Shown piece after piece: positions 9,434 to 18,133 of a DNA stretch of 64,000 nt. Below the pieces are notes generated by a model. The model was not told the origin of the DNA. It saw only the letters and a list, made by a program, of their open reading frames with translations, and searched no databases. Both the position numbers and the translations under genes were made by a program. Numbering within the stretch: position 1 is the first letter of the stretch; every line of letters starts with the position of its first letter. The DNA is from AAA044-D11 sp965268555 (GTDB lineage: Bacteria > Actinomycetota > Actinomycetes > Nanopelagicales > Nanopelagicaceae): the NCBI GenBank assembly GCA_965268555.1, contig OZ254174.1, positions 1,313,871-1,377,870 of the forward strand, given 5' to 3'.

Positions 9434-9532
9434 AGATTGCTTGCTTGGGAAAGATAGAGAGATTGCGCTCAATTTTTTTGGGTGTGATGAAAAAACTTGG
9501 ACAAAGTTATGGTGTGCAAAACTCTTGGCTGG

Positions 9533-9538
9533 TAACCT
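9533..9538 (+). promoter_or_regulatory. -10 element of a probable leaderless acs promoter
   Basis: TAACCT (TAnnnT type) ends seven bases before the acs ATG at 9546, and no Shine-Dalgarno sequence precedes that ATG. This places the expected transcription start at or next to the start codon. No good -35 is visible. Confidence 0.45.
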
Positions 9539-9545
9539 TCAAAAC

Positions 9546-11498
9546 ATGACGACCCTTGAAAATCTCGGCTCTGAAGATCGCAAATTTCCGCCTTCACCCG
9601 AGTTCGCCGCACAAGCAAATGCCAAAGCAGAAATGTATGACCGCGCAAAGGCCGATCGCTTAAAGTTTTGGGAAGATGCCGCAAGTGCGCTGCATTGGGA
9701 GAAAAAATGGGACACAGTTTTAGATTGGCAGATTCCATTTGCTAAGTGGTTTGTCGGTGGAAAAATTAATGCTTGCTATAACGCAGTCGACCGAAATGTT
9801 TTAGAGGGTCGCGGGGATCGCGTCGCTTTCTATTTCGAAGGCGAACCTGGTGATACTAGAAAGATTACCTACTCAGATTTGCTTAGTGAAGTTTCAAAAC
9901 TTGCAAATGCGTTAACTGAAATCGGAATTACCTCTGGTGATCGCGTCGCGATTTATATGCCGATGATTCCCGAAGCTGCGATTGCAATGCTTGCTTGTGC
10001 GCGAATTGGTGCGATGCACTCAGTTATCTTCGGTGGCTTCTCTGCAGATGCTGTAACAGTTCGAAATAACGATGCAAAAGCGAAGCTAGTAATTACTGCA
10101 GACGGTGGCTTTAGAAAAGGTGCACCGTTTGCCTTGAAACCAACGGTTGATGCCGCTTTAGCTGGATCGCCAACCGTTAAAAATGTTTTAGTTGTGAAGC
10201 GCACCGGTCAAGAGACAGAAATGGTTGCAGGTCGCGATATTTGGTGGAATGACATTGTCGATCGCCAATCCGATAAGCATGTGGCACAAGGCTTTGATAG
10301 CGAACACGGATTATTTATTCTTTATACATCTGGCACAACTGCAAAGCCCAAAGGTATTTATCACACGACCGGTGGGTATTTAACGCAGGCCGCTTTCACA
10401 CACAAGATGGTCTTTGATTTAAAACCAGAGAGCGATGTTTATTGGTGCACCGCTGATATTGGTTGGGTTACTGGGCATTCATATGTTGTTTACGGGCCAC
10501 TTACAAATGGTGCGACGCAAGTTATGTATGAGGGCACACCAGATACCCCAAGTAAATCTAGAATGTTTGAAATTATTGAGAAATATAAAGTTTCAATTCT
10601 TTATACCGCACCAACTTTGATCCGTACTTGGATGAAGTGGGGCGATGAATATCCAAATGGCAGTGATTTATCTTCACTTCGTTTGCTTGGATCTGTTGGT
10701 GAACCAATCAATCCCGAAGCCTGGATGTGGTACCGCGAAGTAATTGGTGGAAATCGTTGCCCAATTGTTGATACTTGGTGGCAGACCGAGACTGGTTCAA
10801 TCATGATTTCACCGCTTCCTGGTGTCACTGAAACAAAACCTGGTTCAGCAATGCGCGCACTTCCCGGAATTAGCGCACGTGTAATTGATGAGAGCGGAAA
10901 AGAGGTTGCACTTGGCGGCGGCGGATATCTTGCGCTGACTGAACCTTGGCCATCAATGCTTCGCGGAATTTGGGGCGAGGAAGAGCGTTACAAAGAAACT
11001 TATTGGTCACGCTTCAACGGAAAATATTTTGCTGGTGATGGCGCCAAGATTGATGAAGATGGTGCAGTCTGGTTGCTTGGTCGCGTAGATGATGTAATGA
11101 ATATTTCTGGTCACCGTATTTCAACTACTGAAGTTGAATCTGCACTTGTTTCACATGAAGTTGTTGCTGAAGCTGCAGTTGTTGGTGCAAAAGATGAGAT
11201 GACTGGGCAAGCGATTGTGGCCTTCGTTATTTTGCGCGGCGGCATCGATCACTTAGATGGTGAAGCTTTAGTAAAACAATTGCGTGATCACGTCGCAAAA
11301 GAAATTGGTGCAATCGCAAAGCCTCGTCAGATTGTTGTTGTAGCCGAACTTCCAAAGACTCGAAGCGGAAAAATTATGCGCCGGTTGTTGCAGGATGTCG
11401 CTGAAAATCGCGCAGTTGGTGATTCGACCACCCTTGCCGATCCAAACATTATGAAGCTAATTAGCGATGGTTTGAAATCTGGAAAGAGCGAAGATTAA
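9546..11498 (+). CDS. acs: acetyl-CoA synthetase (AMP-forming)
   Basis: Activates acetate to acetyl-CoA via acetyl-AMP; ANL superfamily. Motifs: AMP-binding P-loop YTSGTTAKPKG, WWQTETGS, the hinge region GRVDDVMNISGHRIST, and the C-terminal PKTRSGKIMRR with the lysine that is acetylated in Acs regulation. The start ATG at 9546 (MTTLENLGSEDRKFPP) is chosen by family N termini and a leaderless -10; an in-frame ATG at 9441 would add 35 residues without homologous content. This gives 650 residues. Its stop shares TTAA with the convergent cvpA-like gene. Confidence 0.95.
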   Translation: MTTLENLGSEDRKFPPSPEFAAQANAKAEMYDRAKADRLKFWEDAASALHWEKKWDTVLDWQIPFAKWFVGGKINACYNAVDRNVLEGRGDRVAFYFEGEPGDTRKITYSDLLSEVSKLANALTEIGITSGDRVAIYMPMIPEAAIAMLACARIGAMHSVIFGGFSADAVTVRNNDAKAKLVITADGGFRKGAPFALKPTVDAALAGSPTVKNVLVVKRTGQETEMVAGRDIWWNDIVDRQSDKHVAQGFDSEHGLFILYTSGTTAKPKGIYHTTGGYLTQAAFTHKMVFDLKPESDVYWCTADIGWVTGHSYVVYGPLTNGATQVMYEGTPDTPSKSRMFEIIEKYKVSILYTAPTLIRTWMKWGDEYPNGSDLSSLRLLGSVGEPINPEAWMWYREVIGGNRCPIVDTWWQTETGSIMISPLPGVTETKPGSAMRALPGISARVIDESGKEVALGGGGYLALTEPWPSMLRGIWGEEERYKETYWSRFNGKYFAGDGAKIDEDGAVWLLGRVDDVMNISGHRISTTEVESALVSHEVVAEAAVVGAKDEMTGQAIVAFVILRGGIDHLDGEALVKQLRDHVAKEIGAIAKPRQIVVVAELPKTRSGKIMRRLLQDVAENRAVGDSTTLADPNIMKLISDGLKSGKSED

Positions 11499-11983
11499 TT
11501 TAAAGCTTTAATTTTCGCCGTTACGTTCTTGATAATCATCGGGGTGTATTTATCAATCTCTTGGTAAATACCGCTGGTGGGAATGTTTTTATCAGCCCAT
11601 TGCCAAGGAGTTGCCAGGCAAATTGTTGCAATTAGATATGTCATGAGTGCGGTGCGAATTACGGAGAAAGCAGAGCCAAGTAGTGAATCAAGCCATCTGA
11701 AGGGGCCAAAGAGAATCCGATTGTGAAAGAACTCCGCAAATTTAGATAACAACCATTGGCCAATTGATGAGCCGATTGCAATTGCAACAAGGAGAAGTCC
11801 AAATTTTCCGAAGACGCTCTGCCAATCTTTTAAGTAATTCCAAGAGATTGCCAGGCCTAAAACTCCACCACCAACATAACCAACCATAGAGAAAACAGAT
11901 TTTAGAAAGCCAGCGCGATAGCCGCGAATAAATGAGCCCAGAATTAAGAGGGCTAAGACGATATCTACCCAGTCATATTTCAT
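11495..11983 (-). CDS. CvpA family membrane protein
   Basis: A 162-residue protein with about four hydrophobic segments (near residues 5-20, 30-50, 60-85 and 103-125) and the CvpA-like N-terminal pattern WVDIVLALLILGSFIRGYRAG. CvpA homologues are inner-membrane proteins; in Actinobacteria a CvpA/MarP-like domain may sit alone or fused to a protease, and here no protease domain is present. It is the last gene of an operon with a TlpA-like lipoprotein and nth (four-base overlaps). Precise function unknown. Confidence 0.8.
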   Translation of the reverse strand: MKYDWVDIVLALLILGSFIRGYRAGFLKSVFSMVGYVGGGVLGLAISWNYLKDWQSVFGKFGLLLVAIAIGSSIGQWLLSKFAEFFHNRILFGPFRWLDSLLGSAFSVIRTALMTYLIATICLATPWQWADKNIPTSGIYQEIDKYTPMIIKNVTAKIKALN

Positions 11984-12510
11984 AAGTTGATTCCCAAATA
12001 CTTTTCGACATCAGAAAAAAGCTGATCTTTCGATTTCAATACGCCAATATGTTTGTAGGCGACTTCACTCTTAGAATTTAAATACCAAGTAACTGGAACT
12101 CCCATACCGAATGAACTTTTTGTAGATCCATCTACATCATAAAGATTTGGCCAACTCATACCTTGTTCGATTACAAATTTTCGAGCTGATTCCATATTGG
12201 CTTCTTCAACATCGATGCCGATGATTTTTACCTTTCCAGTTGCGGCAAGTTCGCGCAAGAAGGGCATCTCTTGGCGACAAGGAATACACCAAGATCCCCA
12301 GACGTTAATCACCGCTGGACCTGTGATTGATTCTAAGAGAACTTTTGAATTGCCATCTAAACAAGAAAGTGTGGTGCCAGATGTTTTACTTGTATCGGTT
12401 GCGATTGTTGTGCAAGAAATAACTTCACCTTTCGCAACTTTTGTGGGCGTGGATGACCCGCATGAAGTTAAGGTGAGAATCGAGATAAGTGCAGCGGAGA
12501 TTAACTTCAT
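11980..12510 (-). CDS. TlpA/ResA-like thioredoxin-fold lipoprotein
   Basis: Lipoprotein signal with lipobox LTSC (Cys17), then a redox thioredoxin fold with active site WCIPC (Cys75, Cys78) and the cis-Pro segment GVPVTW. Membrane-anchored extracytoplasmic thiol-disulfide proteins of this kind serve disulfide reduction or cytochrome c maturation; which one cannot be told here, and no cytochrome maturation genes are present in the window. 176 residues. It overlaps nth by four bases and the cvpA-like gene by four, so the three are cotranscribed. Confidence 0.9.
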   Translation of the reverse strand: MKLISAALISILTLTSCGSSTPTKVAKGEVISCTTIATDTSKTSGTTLSCLDGNSKVLLESITGPAVINVWGSWCIPCRQEMPFLRELAATGKVKIIGIDVEEANMESARKFVIEQGMSWPNLYDVDGSTKSSFGMGVPVTWYLNSKSEVAYKHIGVLKSKDQLFSDVEKYLGINL

Positions 12511-13187
12511 CGAAAATCCGCATCCGTTTTCAATAGAGCCATGGCTTTAACTTTATCCATTTCTCCAATGCCAAATGAGGGACACAACTTAGCTAATGGG
12601 CAGGCGCCGCAAGCAGGTTTACGGGAATGACAGATTCGACGGCCATGCCAGATCATTCGTTGCGAGAGATTGGTCCACTCTTTTCTCGGGATTAATTTGC
12701 CGACTTCGTGTTCAACTTTTACTGGATCCATTGATTGGCTCCAGCCAAATCTCCGACTTAGCCTTCCAAAGTGGGTATCAACTGTTATTCCGGGAATATC
12801 AAAGGCATGACCTAGTACTACATTTGCAGTTTTGCGACCAACGCCTGGAAGTTTTACTAACTCATTCAAATCCGCAGGAACTTGCCCGCCGTATTCATTC
12901 ATAATTTTTATCGCCGAGCCTTTTAAGCTTCGAGCTTTGCCACGGAAAAATCCCGTGGAGTGAATTAACTCTTCAATTACCGCAAGATCTGCGCCTGCCA
13001 TTTTCTTTGGAGTTCCAAATTTTTTGAATAACTTTGGTGTAACCATATTTACGCGCTTATCAGTGCATTGCGCAGATAAAACTGTTGCGCAGAGAAGTTG
13101 GAATGGTGATTCAAAATCTAATTCACAGCGAACGTTTGGATAGGTTTTCGACAAGGTCCGATAAATCGCGCGGGCCTGTGTGCTCAT
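12507..13187 (-). CDS. nth: endonuclease III
   Basis: DNA glycosylase/AP lyase for oxidised pyrimidines. It has the helix-hairpin-helix LPGVGRKTANVVLG around residues 114-127 with the catalytic Lys/Asp region (VDTHFGRLSRR) and the C-terminal [4Fe-4S] cluster ligands C-x6-C-x2-C-x5-C in the segment starting CHSRKPACGACP. 226 residues, complete. It is the first gene of the nth/tlpA-like/cvpA-like operon and is divergent from crp, an arrangement common in Actinobacteria. Confidence 0.96.
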   Translation of the reverse strand: MSTQARAIYRTLSKTYPNVRCELDFESPFQLLCATVLSAQCTDKRVNMVTPKLFKKFGTPKKMAGADLAVIEELIHSTGFFRGKARSLKGSAIKIMNEYGGQVPADLNELVKLPGVGRKTANVVLGHAFDIPGITVDTHFGRLSRRFGWSQSMDPVKVEHEVGKLIPRKEWTNLSQRMIWHGRRICHSRKPACGACPLAKLCPSFGIGEMDKVKAMALLKTDADFR

Positions 13188-13231
13188 ATGGAAGAGATTA
13201 GCCCGATTGGAGTTCGAAGCGCCATTGTGGG

Positions 13232-13237
13232 TATCCT
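13232..13237 (+). promoter_or_regulatory. -10 element of a probable leaderless crp promoter
   Basis: TATCCT is followed by exactly six bases and then the crp ATG at 13244. No Shine-Dalgarno is present. This is the geometry expected if transcription starts at the A of the start codon. Confidence 0.55.
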
Positions 13238-13243
13238 TTGAAA

Positions 13244-13942
13244 ATGCCTACCCCCAAGGAAATCAACGAAGAGAGCGTCGTTCGTAAAGCTCCGTTATTT
13301 AGCGCCTTAGATGACGCGGCATCTGCAACTCTTCGCGAATCTATGACGCCAGTTAAAGTCGCAAAGGGAAATACGCTTTTCAAAGAGGGCGATGCAGGCG
13401 ATCGACTTTATGTTGTTGTTGAAGGAAAATTAAAACTTGGAACAACCTCGACAGATGGCCGGGAGAATTTACTTTCAATTCTTGGACCTGGCGAAATGTT
13501 CGGTGAACTTTCACTCTTTGATCCAGGGCCACGCACCGCAACTGCTACAGCAGTAACTGATGCCAGATTGCTCTCACTTTCAAATGACAAAGTTATTGGT
13601 TGGGTTACTCAACATCCAAAAGTCTCACTGCAATTACTTGGTCGATTAGCCCAACGTCTGCGTCGCAGCAATGAAGTACTTTCAGACTTAGTTTTCTCTG
13701 ATGTTCCAGGTCGGGTTGCCAAGGCAATCATGGATCTTGGAACACGTTTCGGTGTCACAAAAGATGATGGCCTTCATGTGAATCACGATTTAACTCAAGA
13801 AGAGTTGGCTCAACTTGTTGGTGCATCACGCGAAACAGTTAATAAAGCTCTTGCTGATTTCGCAGGACGAGGCTGGGTTCGCTTAGAACCGCGCGCAGTT
13901 GTCGTGCTTGATCTTGAGCGCCTATCTAAGCGCGGTCGTTAA
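13244..13942 (+). CDS. crp: Crp/Fnr family transcription regulator, GlxR-type
   Basis: cAMP-receptor-type global regulator. The N-terminal cyclic-nucleotide-binding beta-barrel includes GEMFGELSLFDPGPRTATA near residues 85-105, the phosphate-binding-cassette region. A long dimer helix follows, then a winged helix-turn-helix with QEELAQLVGASRETVNKAL near 185-203. It closely resembles actinobacterial Crp/GlxR. The ATG at 13244 (MPTPKEINEES) is preferred over TTG 13238 because it fits the leaderless promoter. 232 residues. Divergent from nth. Confidence 0.93.
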   Translation: MPTPKEINEESVVRKAPLFSALDDAASATLRESMTPVKVAKGNTLFKEGDAGDRLYVVVEGKLKLGTTSTDGRENLLSILGPGEMFGELSLFDPGPRTATATAVTDARLLSLSNDKVIGWVTQHPKVSLQLLGRLAQRLRRSNEVLSDLVFSDVPGRVAKAIMDLGTRFGVTKDDGLHVNHDLTQEELAQLVGASRETVNKALADFAGRGWVRLEPRAVVVLDLERLSKRGR

Positions 13943-13957
13943 AACTTACTTAAGTAC

Positions 13958-14416
13958 TTATTTAAGTTCGAAAGTTAATTCGACTTCAACTGGTGAGTTA
14001 AGTGGAAGTTCGGCAACACCTAGCGCAGATCTTGCATGCTTTCCATTTACATCGCCCCAAAGTGCAAGCAATAACTCAGATGCGCCATTGATAACGGCAG
14101 GTTGATTTACAAATCCTGGTGCGCCATTTACATAGCCAACTACTCGCACGATGCGTGCGACATCATCAACATCTGCAACTAAATTCAAGGCTGCAAGTGC
14201 ATTTAGCGCACATAGTTGGGCAAGTTCTTTAGCTTCTTCAATGGTTACATCGCTGCCAACTTTTCCGGTTTTTGCAATTGCGCCATTAAGCATCGGAAGT
14301 TGTCCGGCTGTGAAAACTAGCTTTCCAGTTTTGACTGCAGGAACATATGCGGCCAATGGAAGCGCTGCTACAGGGAGTTCTAGGCCCATCTCTTTTAATT
14401 TTTTACGTACATTCAT
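13958..14416 (-). CDS. RidA/YjgF/Rv3678c-type enamine deaminase family protein
   Basis: 152 residues of the RidA (YER057c/UK114) superfamily; the longer family members of this kind lie near crp in Actinobacteria. Visible features are KLVFTAGQLP near 31-40, a central NALAALNLVADVDDV and VVGYVN. Canonical RidA hydrolyses reactive 2-aminoacrylate, but the conserved catalytic Arg of true RidA is not evident at the usual C-terminal place, so a different substrate is possible. Its start overlaps the stop of the DUF4177-like gene (TAATG). Confidence 0.85.
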   Translation of the reverse strand: MNVRKKLKEMGLELPVAALPLAAYVPAVKTGKLVFTAGQLPMLNGAIAKTGKVGSDVTIEEAKELAQLCALNALAALNLVADVDDVARIVRVVGYVNGAPGFVNQPAVINGASELLLALWGDVNGKHARSALGVAELPLNSPVEVELTFELK

Positions 14417-14574
14417 TAGGCAATCTCTCTCTTCATATAAGCAACCAATTGTTCACCTGTGCCTGGTGCTGGAATTACTTGAACAAGTTCCCAACCATCA
14501 GAACCCCAAGTATCTAAAATTTGTTTTGTAGCATGTGAGAGTAGTGGCACGGTTGCGTATTCATATTTTTGCAT
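14416..14574 (-). CDS. DUF4177-like small protein (52 aa)
   Basis: Short gene with a strong GGAGG just before ATG 14574. The product begins MQKYEYATVPLLSHATKQ and contains GSDGWELVQV, the hallmark WE-LV pattern of DUF4177 proteins. It is joined by one-base TAATG overlaps to yqeY upstream and the RidA-like gene downstream, so expression is coupled to both. Actinobacterial relatives sit in the same place next to ridA and crp. Function unknown. Confidence 0.85.
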   Translation of the reverse strand: MQKYEYATVPLLSHATKQILDTWGSDGWELVQVIPAPGTGEQLVAYMKREIA

Positions 14575-15032
14575 TAGTTTCCTCCGGTAAGTGCAGCTTT
14601 AACCAAACTTGAAACAGTTCCGCCATCTGCTTTGCCGGCAACCTTTGGTTGGATCGCTTTCATTACGACTCCCATGCCTGCAGGACCGCTTGCCCCAGTT
14701 TCGGCAATTGCATCAGCAATAATTTTCTTAACATCATCTTCAGTGAGTTGTTCTGGTAAATATTCGGTAATAACTTTGCCTTCATCTGTTTCACGTTGGC
14801 TGCGATCAGCATGTCCAGCATCTTTAAATGCATCTGCAGCTTCGCGACGCTTCTTTGCTTCACGTGAAAGTACGGTGATGATTTCAGCATCAGTTAGAAC
14901 GCGTGCGCTCTTTCCTGAAACCTCTTCATTTGTAATCGCAGTTAAAACCATGCGAATAGTTCCGGAACGAAGCTCATCTCTTGAACGGATAGCCTCGGTT
15001 AAATCGCCCTGAAGTCGTTCTTTTAGTCCCAT
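14574..15032 (-). CDS. GatB/YqeY domain-containing protein
   Basis: 152-residue stand-alone YqeY: an alpha-helical domain related to the tail of GatB that contacts tRNA. Family features are LKERLQGDLTEAIRSRD, the mid-protein EAKKRREAADAFKDAG, and the C-terminal GKADGGTVSSLVKAAL. It possibly acts in tRNA or translation quality control, but the role is not established. It heads the yqeY/DUF4177/ridA unit and is divergent from the phosphoesterase gene, 20 bp away. Confidence 0.92.
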   Translation of the reverse strand: MGLKERLQGDLTEAIRSRDELRSGTIRMVLTAITNEEVSGKSARVLTDAEIITVLSREAKKRREAADAFKDAGHADRSQRETDEGKVITEYLPEQLTEDDVKKIIADAIAETGASGPAGMGVVMKAIQPKVAGKADGGTVSSLVKAALTGGN

Positions 15033-15052
15033 AGCGGTATCTTCTCACGCCT

Positions 15053-15871
15053 ATGAGTTATCAACTACGCGAGGTCACGGTCCCGGTTCTGCCTGCGGGC
15101 CACCGTTCGATTCGGGTGCTGCATTTTTCAGACCTGCACTTAACTCCGAAACGTAAAACCGAAATTGCCGATATCAAATCCTTCGCTGATCTTGAGCCCG
15201 ACCTTGTAATTAGTACTGGAGATTTCTTGGCTCATAAAGCTGCGGTCCCAGTTGTCTTAGATGCCTTGCATCCATTGTTTGATATTCCAGGGTTGTTTGT
15301 TTTCGGTTCTAATGATTATTACGGACCAAAGCCTAAGAATCCATTCTCATATCTATTTAAAGATAATGGCAAGCGAAAATTAGGTACGGAATTAGATTGG
15401 GAAGGTTTAGCTAAATCTTTAACCGGAATTGGTTGGGTTGATGTGAACCACAGCCGCTCAACATTAAAAATTAAGGACACCACAATCGAAGCACGTGGTA
15501 CGGATGATGCGCATTTAAACTTTGATAATTACAGTGAAGTTGCGGGGCTGCCAGATAAGAAAGCAGATCTCGCAATCGGAATTACGCATGCACCATATTT
15601 AAGAATTTTGGATGCGATGAGTAAAGATAATTTGGATTTAATTTTCGCCGGTCACACACATGGCGGCCAAGTGCGACTTCCGTGGTTTGGCGAGAGTAAA
15701 GCACTCACAACAAATTGTGATTTACCAACTTGGCGGGCACGTGGATTAACTCGGGAACCAAATGAACCTTGGTTACATGTTTCAGCCGGAATGGGAACAA
15801 GTCCCTTTGCGCGAATTCGAGTGGCATCGCCACCAGAAGTTTCGCTATTAACCTTGGAAGCCGGGTTTTAA
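15053..15871 (+). CDS. metallophosphoesterase
   Basis: Calcineurin-like phosphoesterase of 272 residues. The dinuclear metal-site motifs are visible in order: FSDLHLT (27-33), STGDF, GSNDYYG (the GNH[DE] position changed to GSND), GITHAP and AGHTHGGQV. The GNH-to-GSN change is seen in a subset of the family. Actinobacterial relatives sit near class A PBP or crp genes. Substrate unknown. It ends in a 24-bp convergent overlap with the acetyltransferase gene. Confidence 0.88.
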   Translation: MSYQLREVTVPVLPAGHRSIRVLHFSDLHLTPKRKTEIADIKSFADLEPDLVISTGDFLAHKAAVPVVLDALHPLFDIPGLFVFGSNDYYGPKPKNPFSYLFKDNGKRKLGTELDWEGLAKSLTGIGWVDVNHSRSTLKIKDTTIEARGTDDAHLNFDNYSEVAGLPDKKADLAIGITHAPYLRILDAMSKDNLDLIFAGHTHGGQVRLPWFGESKALTTNCDLPTWRARGLTREPNEPWLHVSAGMGTSPFARIRVASPPEVSLLTLEAGF

Positions 15872-16597
15872 ATAGTTTGTAAATTGTGCAATCTCGAACA
15901 TTCCTGCACGTTTGTAAGCGTTAATTGCGGCAATATTTTTATGTGAAACGCCAAGTGAAAGTGTTTCGACACCAAGTTGATTAGCCTTTGAAATAAAGCG
16001 TTTCACAAGCTCTGTTGCAAAACCTTTTCCTCTTTGTGATTCAACAGTCGCAACTGATGAGAGTACGTACGAACCAGAAGACCATCTAACTAGCGCTCCA
16101 ATCGCACTAACTTCGCCAGCCTCGTTCCGCACACATCCCCACTGAATAATTTCGGGATTGCCGGGATAGGTTGAAGATGTTGGGGCATGGGTATCTAAAA
16201 TATTTTTTATTAGCTCGTCATCTTTTAACTCTTCAATGGTTTCAAAGCCAGGAATTACTTTGGTATCAACCCCGTAGGTATCGAATTGATTTGCGATTTC
16301 AAGGTGGCCGAATTTCGGACCGAAATTACTGAATGCAACTGCGCACTTCTCCCAACGCGGATCAATATGTGGGTTTGGGCCGTAGGCATGACCATAAATG
16401 AAATCTGAGTTCTCTCCGGAAAACATCGTGAATGAAAAGGAATCTTCGGTGACAAAGGCTTCGATAAATCGTTCGGTGTTGGCCTCAGATACAAATATTC
16501 CAGGACCGTTTAGACCGCCAAGCTTTTCGCGAGCCCAACCAAGTGCGATATGAATATCGCTGGTCTGGTTAAAACTCTTTTGCAACGAGTTCGGCAA
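15848..16597 (-). CDS. GNAT family N-acetyltransferase
   Basis: The C-terminal half is a GNAT fold with the acetyl-CoA loop VESQRGKGFATELVKRF near residues 188-204 and the following LGVSHKNIAAINAYKRAGM. The N-terminal half has no recognisable motif, so the substrate is unknown. 249 residues from ATG 16597, which overlaps the asd coding end by 29 bp; an in-frame TTG four codons later (MQKSFNQ) would shorten the overlap. It is probably cotranscribed with lysC-asd. Confidence 0.8.
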   Translation of the reverse strand: MPNSLQKSFNQTSDIHIALGWAREKLGGLNGPGIFVSEANTERFIEAFVTEDSFSFTMFSGENSDFIYGHAYGPNPHIDPRWEKCAVAFSNFGPKFGHLEIANQFDTYGVDTKVIPGFETIEELKDDELIKNILDTHAPTSSTYPGNPEIIQWGCVRNEAGEVSAIGALVRWSSGSYVLSSVATVESQRGKGFATELVKRFISKANQLGVETLSLGVSHKNIAAINAYKRAGMFEIAQFTNYLKPGFQG

Positions 16598-17615
16598 TCT
16601 GCGCTGTGTTTAGCGCCGCACCTTTACGTAAGTTATCGCCACACAAGAAAAGATCAAGTGCGTGCTTATCATCAAGGCTGCGACGAACACGACCAACCCA
16701 TGTTGGATCTGTGCCAACAACTTCGGCAGGTGTTGGGAATTCATAATTTTCAGGATCATCAACAAGTTTTACACCGGCTGCGGTACGTAGAACTTCTTGG
16801 GCATCTTTACGGGAAACTTTCTTCTTAAAGATTGCATGAACCGCGAGTGAGTGAGTTGTTAGAACTGGAACTCGAACACATGTCGCTGAAACTTTTAGAT
16901 CTGGCATCCCTAAAATCTTGCGAGATTCATTGCGCACCTTAAGTTCTTCAGATGAGTAACCATCCTCCTTAAGCGAACCAGCCCAAGGAATAACGTTTAG
17001 CGCAAGTGGCTTTGGAAATGGTCCGTTATCTTTTATATGTGCCTTTGAATCATTTGCTACATCGCCAGAATTTGTCCCGGCTACTGCAGAAATTTGTGCG
17101 CGCAAAGTATCAATACCTGATTGCCCGGCACCCGATGCTGCTTGATATGAAGCAACAACGAGTTCTTTAAGTCCGTACTCTTTATTGAGTGCGCCCATCG
17201 CAACAATCATAGAAAGTGTTGTGCAGTTTGGATTTGAAATAATTCCCTTTGGACGCTTCTTCGCCGCTTTAGGGTTTACTTCTGGAACAACAAGTGGAAC
17301 TTCTGGATCCATCCGAAATGCACCAGAGTTGTCGACGACCACAGCGCCACGTGATGCCGCGATTGGTCCCCACTCGGCAGAAATTTCATCTGGTACGTCG
17401 AACATTGCAATATCAATTCCATCAAATGCTTCTGGTGAAAGTGCAACAACAGTTAGCTCTTCCCCGCGGCACATCAATTTTTTACCAGCGCTTCGGGCAG
17501 ATGCAATCAAACGAATCTCACCATAAACATTTTCGCGCTTGCTCAAAATATCGAGCATTACAGTTCCGACGGCGCCGGTAGCACCAACGACTGCCAGAGA
17601 TGGTTTCTTGCTCAT
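16569..17615 (-). CDS. asd: aspartate-semialdehyde dehydrogenase
   Basis: NADPH-dependent reduction of aspartyl phosphate to the semialdehyde, common to lysine, diaminopimelate, threonine and methionine routes. It has the Rossmann start VVGATGAVGTVML, the catalytic Cys in SNPNCTT near residue 131, and the substrate-binding ATCVRVPV and acid/base His in TTHSLAVHA. 348 residues, full length. It overlaps the lysC stop by four bases (ATGA), so kinase and dehydrogenase are made from one transcript. Confidence 0.97.
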   Translation of the reverse strand: MSKKPSLAVVGATGAVGTVMLDILSKRENVYGEIRLIASARSAGKKLMCRGEELTVVALSPEAFDGIDIAMFDVPDEISAEWGPIAASRGAVVVDNSGAFRMDPEVPLVVPEVNPKAAKKRPKGIISNPNCTTLSMIVAMGALNKEYGLKELVVASYQAASGAGQSGIDTLRAQISAVAGTNSGDVANDSKAHIKDNGPFPKPLALNVIPWAGSLKEDGYSSEELKVRNESRKILGMPDLKVSATCVRVPVLTTHSLAVHAIFKKKVSRKDAQEVLRTAAGVKLVDDPENYEFPTPAEVVGTDPTWVGRVRRSLDDKHALDLFLCGDNLRKGAALNTAQIAELVAKEF

Positions 17616-18133
17616 CGGCCAGTCCCTCCGTATACGACAGCTTCAATTTGAGTCGCATCTAATTCGAATGCAGTGTGCGCAGCGCGTACGCCTTTTTCTA
17701 GATCAGCAGCGCGACAGACAATTGAAATACGAATTTCAGATGTCGAAATCATTTCAATATTTACACCAGCATCAGCAAGGCAAGCAAAGAATGTTGCAGT
17801 AACACCTGGGTGTGAACGCATACCGGCACCGATTAGTGAAAGCTTTCCGATTTGATCATCGTATTGAATTGATTGGAAGCCAATTTCACCTTGGATGCGC
17901 TGCAGAATTGCAGTTGCAGAAGCGCCTTCAGTCTTTGGCAAAGTAAATGAGATATCGGTTAGACCAGTAGCGGCGGCGGAAACGTTCTGCACAATCATGT
18001 CGATGTTGACGTCGGCATCTGCGATTGCTTGGAAGATACGTGCCGCAGTTCCGGTGCGATCAGGAACTCCAACCACAGTTATCTTTGCTTCGCTCTTATC
18101 ATGGGCGATACCCGCGATGATTGCTTGTTCCAT
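17612..18133 (-). CDS. lysC: aspartate kinase beta chain from an internal start in lysC
   Basis: An in-frame ATG at 18133 (MEQAIIAGIAHDKSEA) is preceded by AAGGAGGAAACGAC, one of the strongest ribosome sites in the window. Translation from here gives 173 residues made of the two ACT domains. In Corynebacterium and other Actinobacteria the kinase beta subunit is made in exactly this way, with a similar start (known for the family). Expression here is inferred. Confidence 0.8.
   Translation of the reverse strand: MEQAIIAGIAHDKSEAKITVVGVPDRTGTAARIFQAIADADVNIDMIVQNVSAAATGLTDISFTLPKTEGASATAILQRIQGEIGFQSIQYDDQIGKLSLIGAGMRSHPGVTATFFACLADAGVNIEMISTSEIRISIVCRAADLEKGVRAAHTAFELDATQIEAVVYGGTGR

Noticed and set aside
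9441..9545. Longer acs start at ATG 9441
   Set aside because: The extra 35 residues do not resemble Acs N termini, and the leaderless -10 at 9533 fits ATG 9546.
14857..14872. parS-like sequence around TTCACGTGAA within yqeY
   Set aside because: It matches only 13 of 16 consensus positions, lacks the second GTTTC arm, is far from the origin cluster and lies in coding sequence that explains it.
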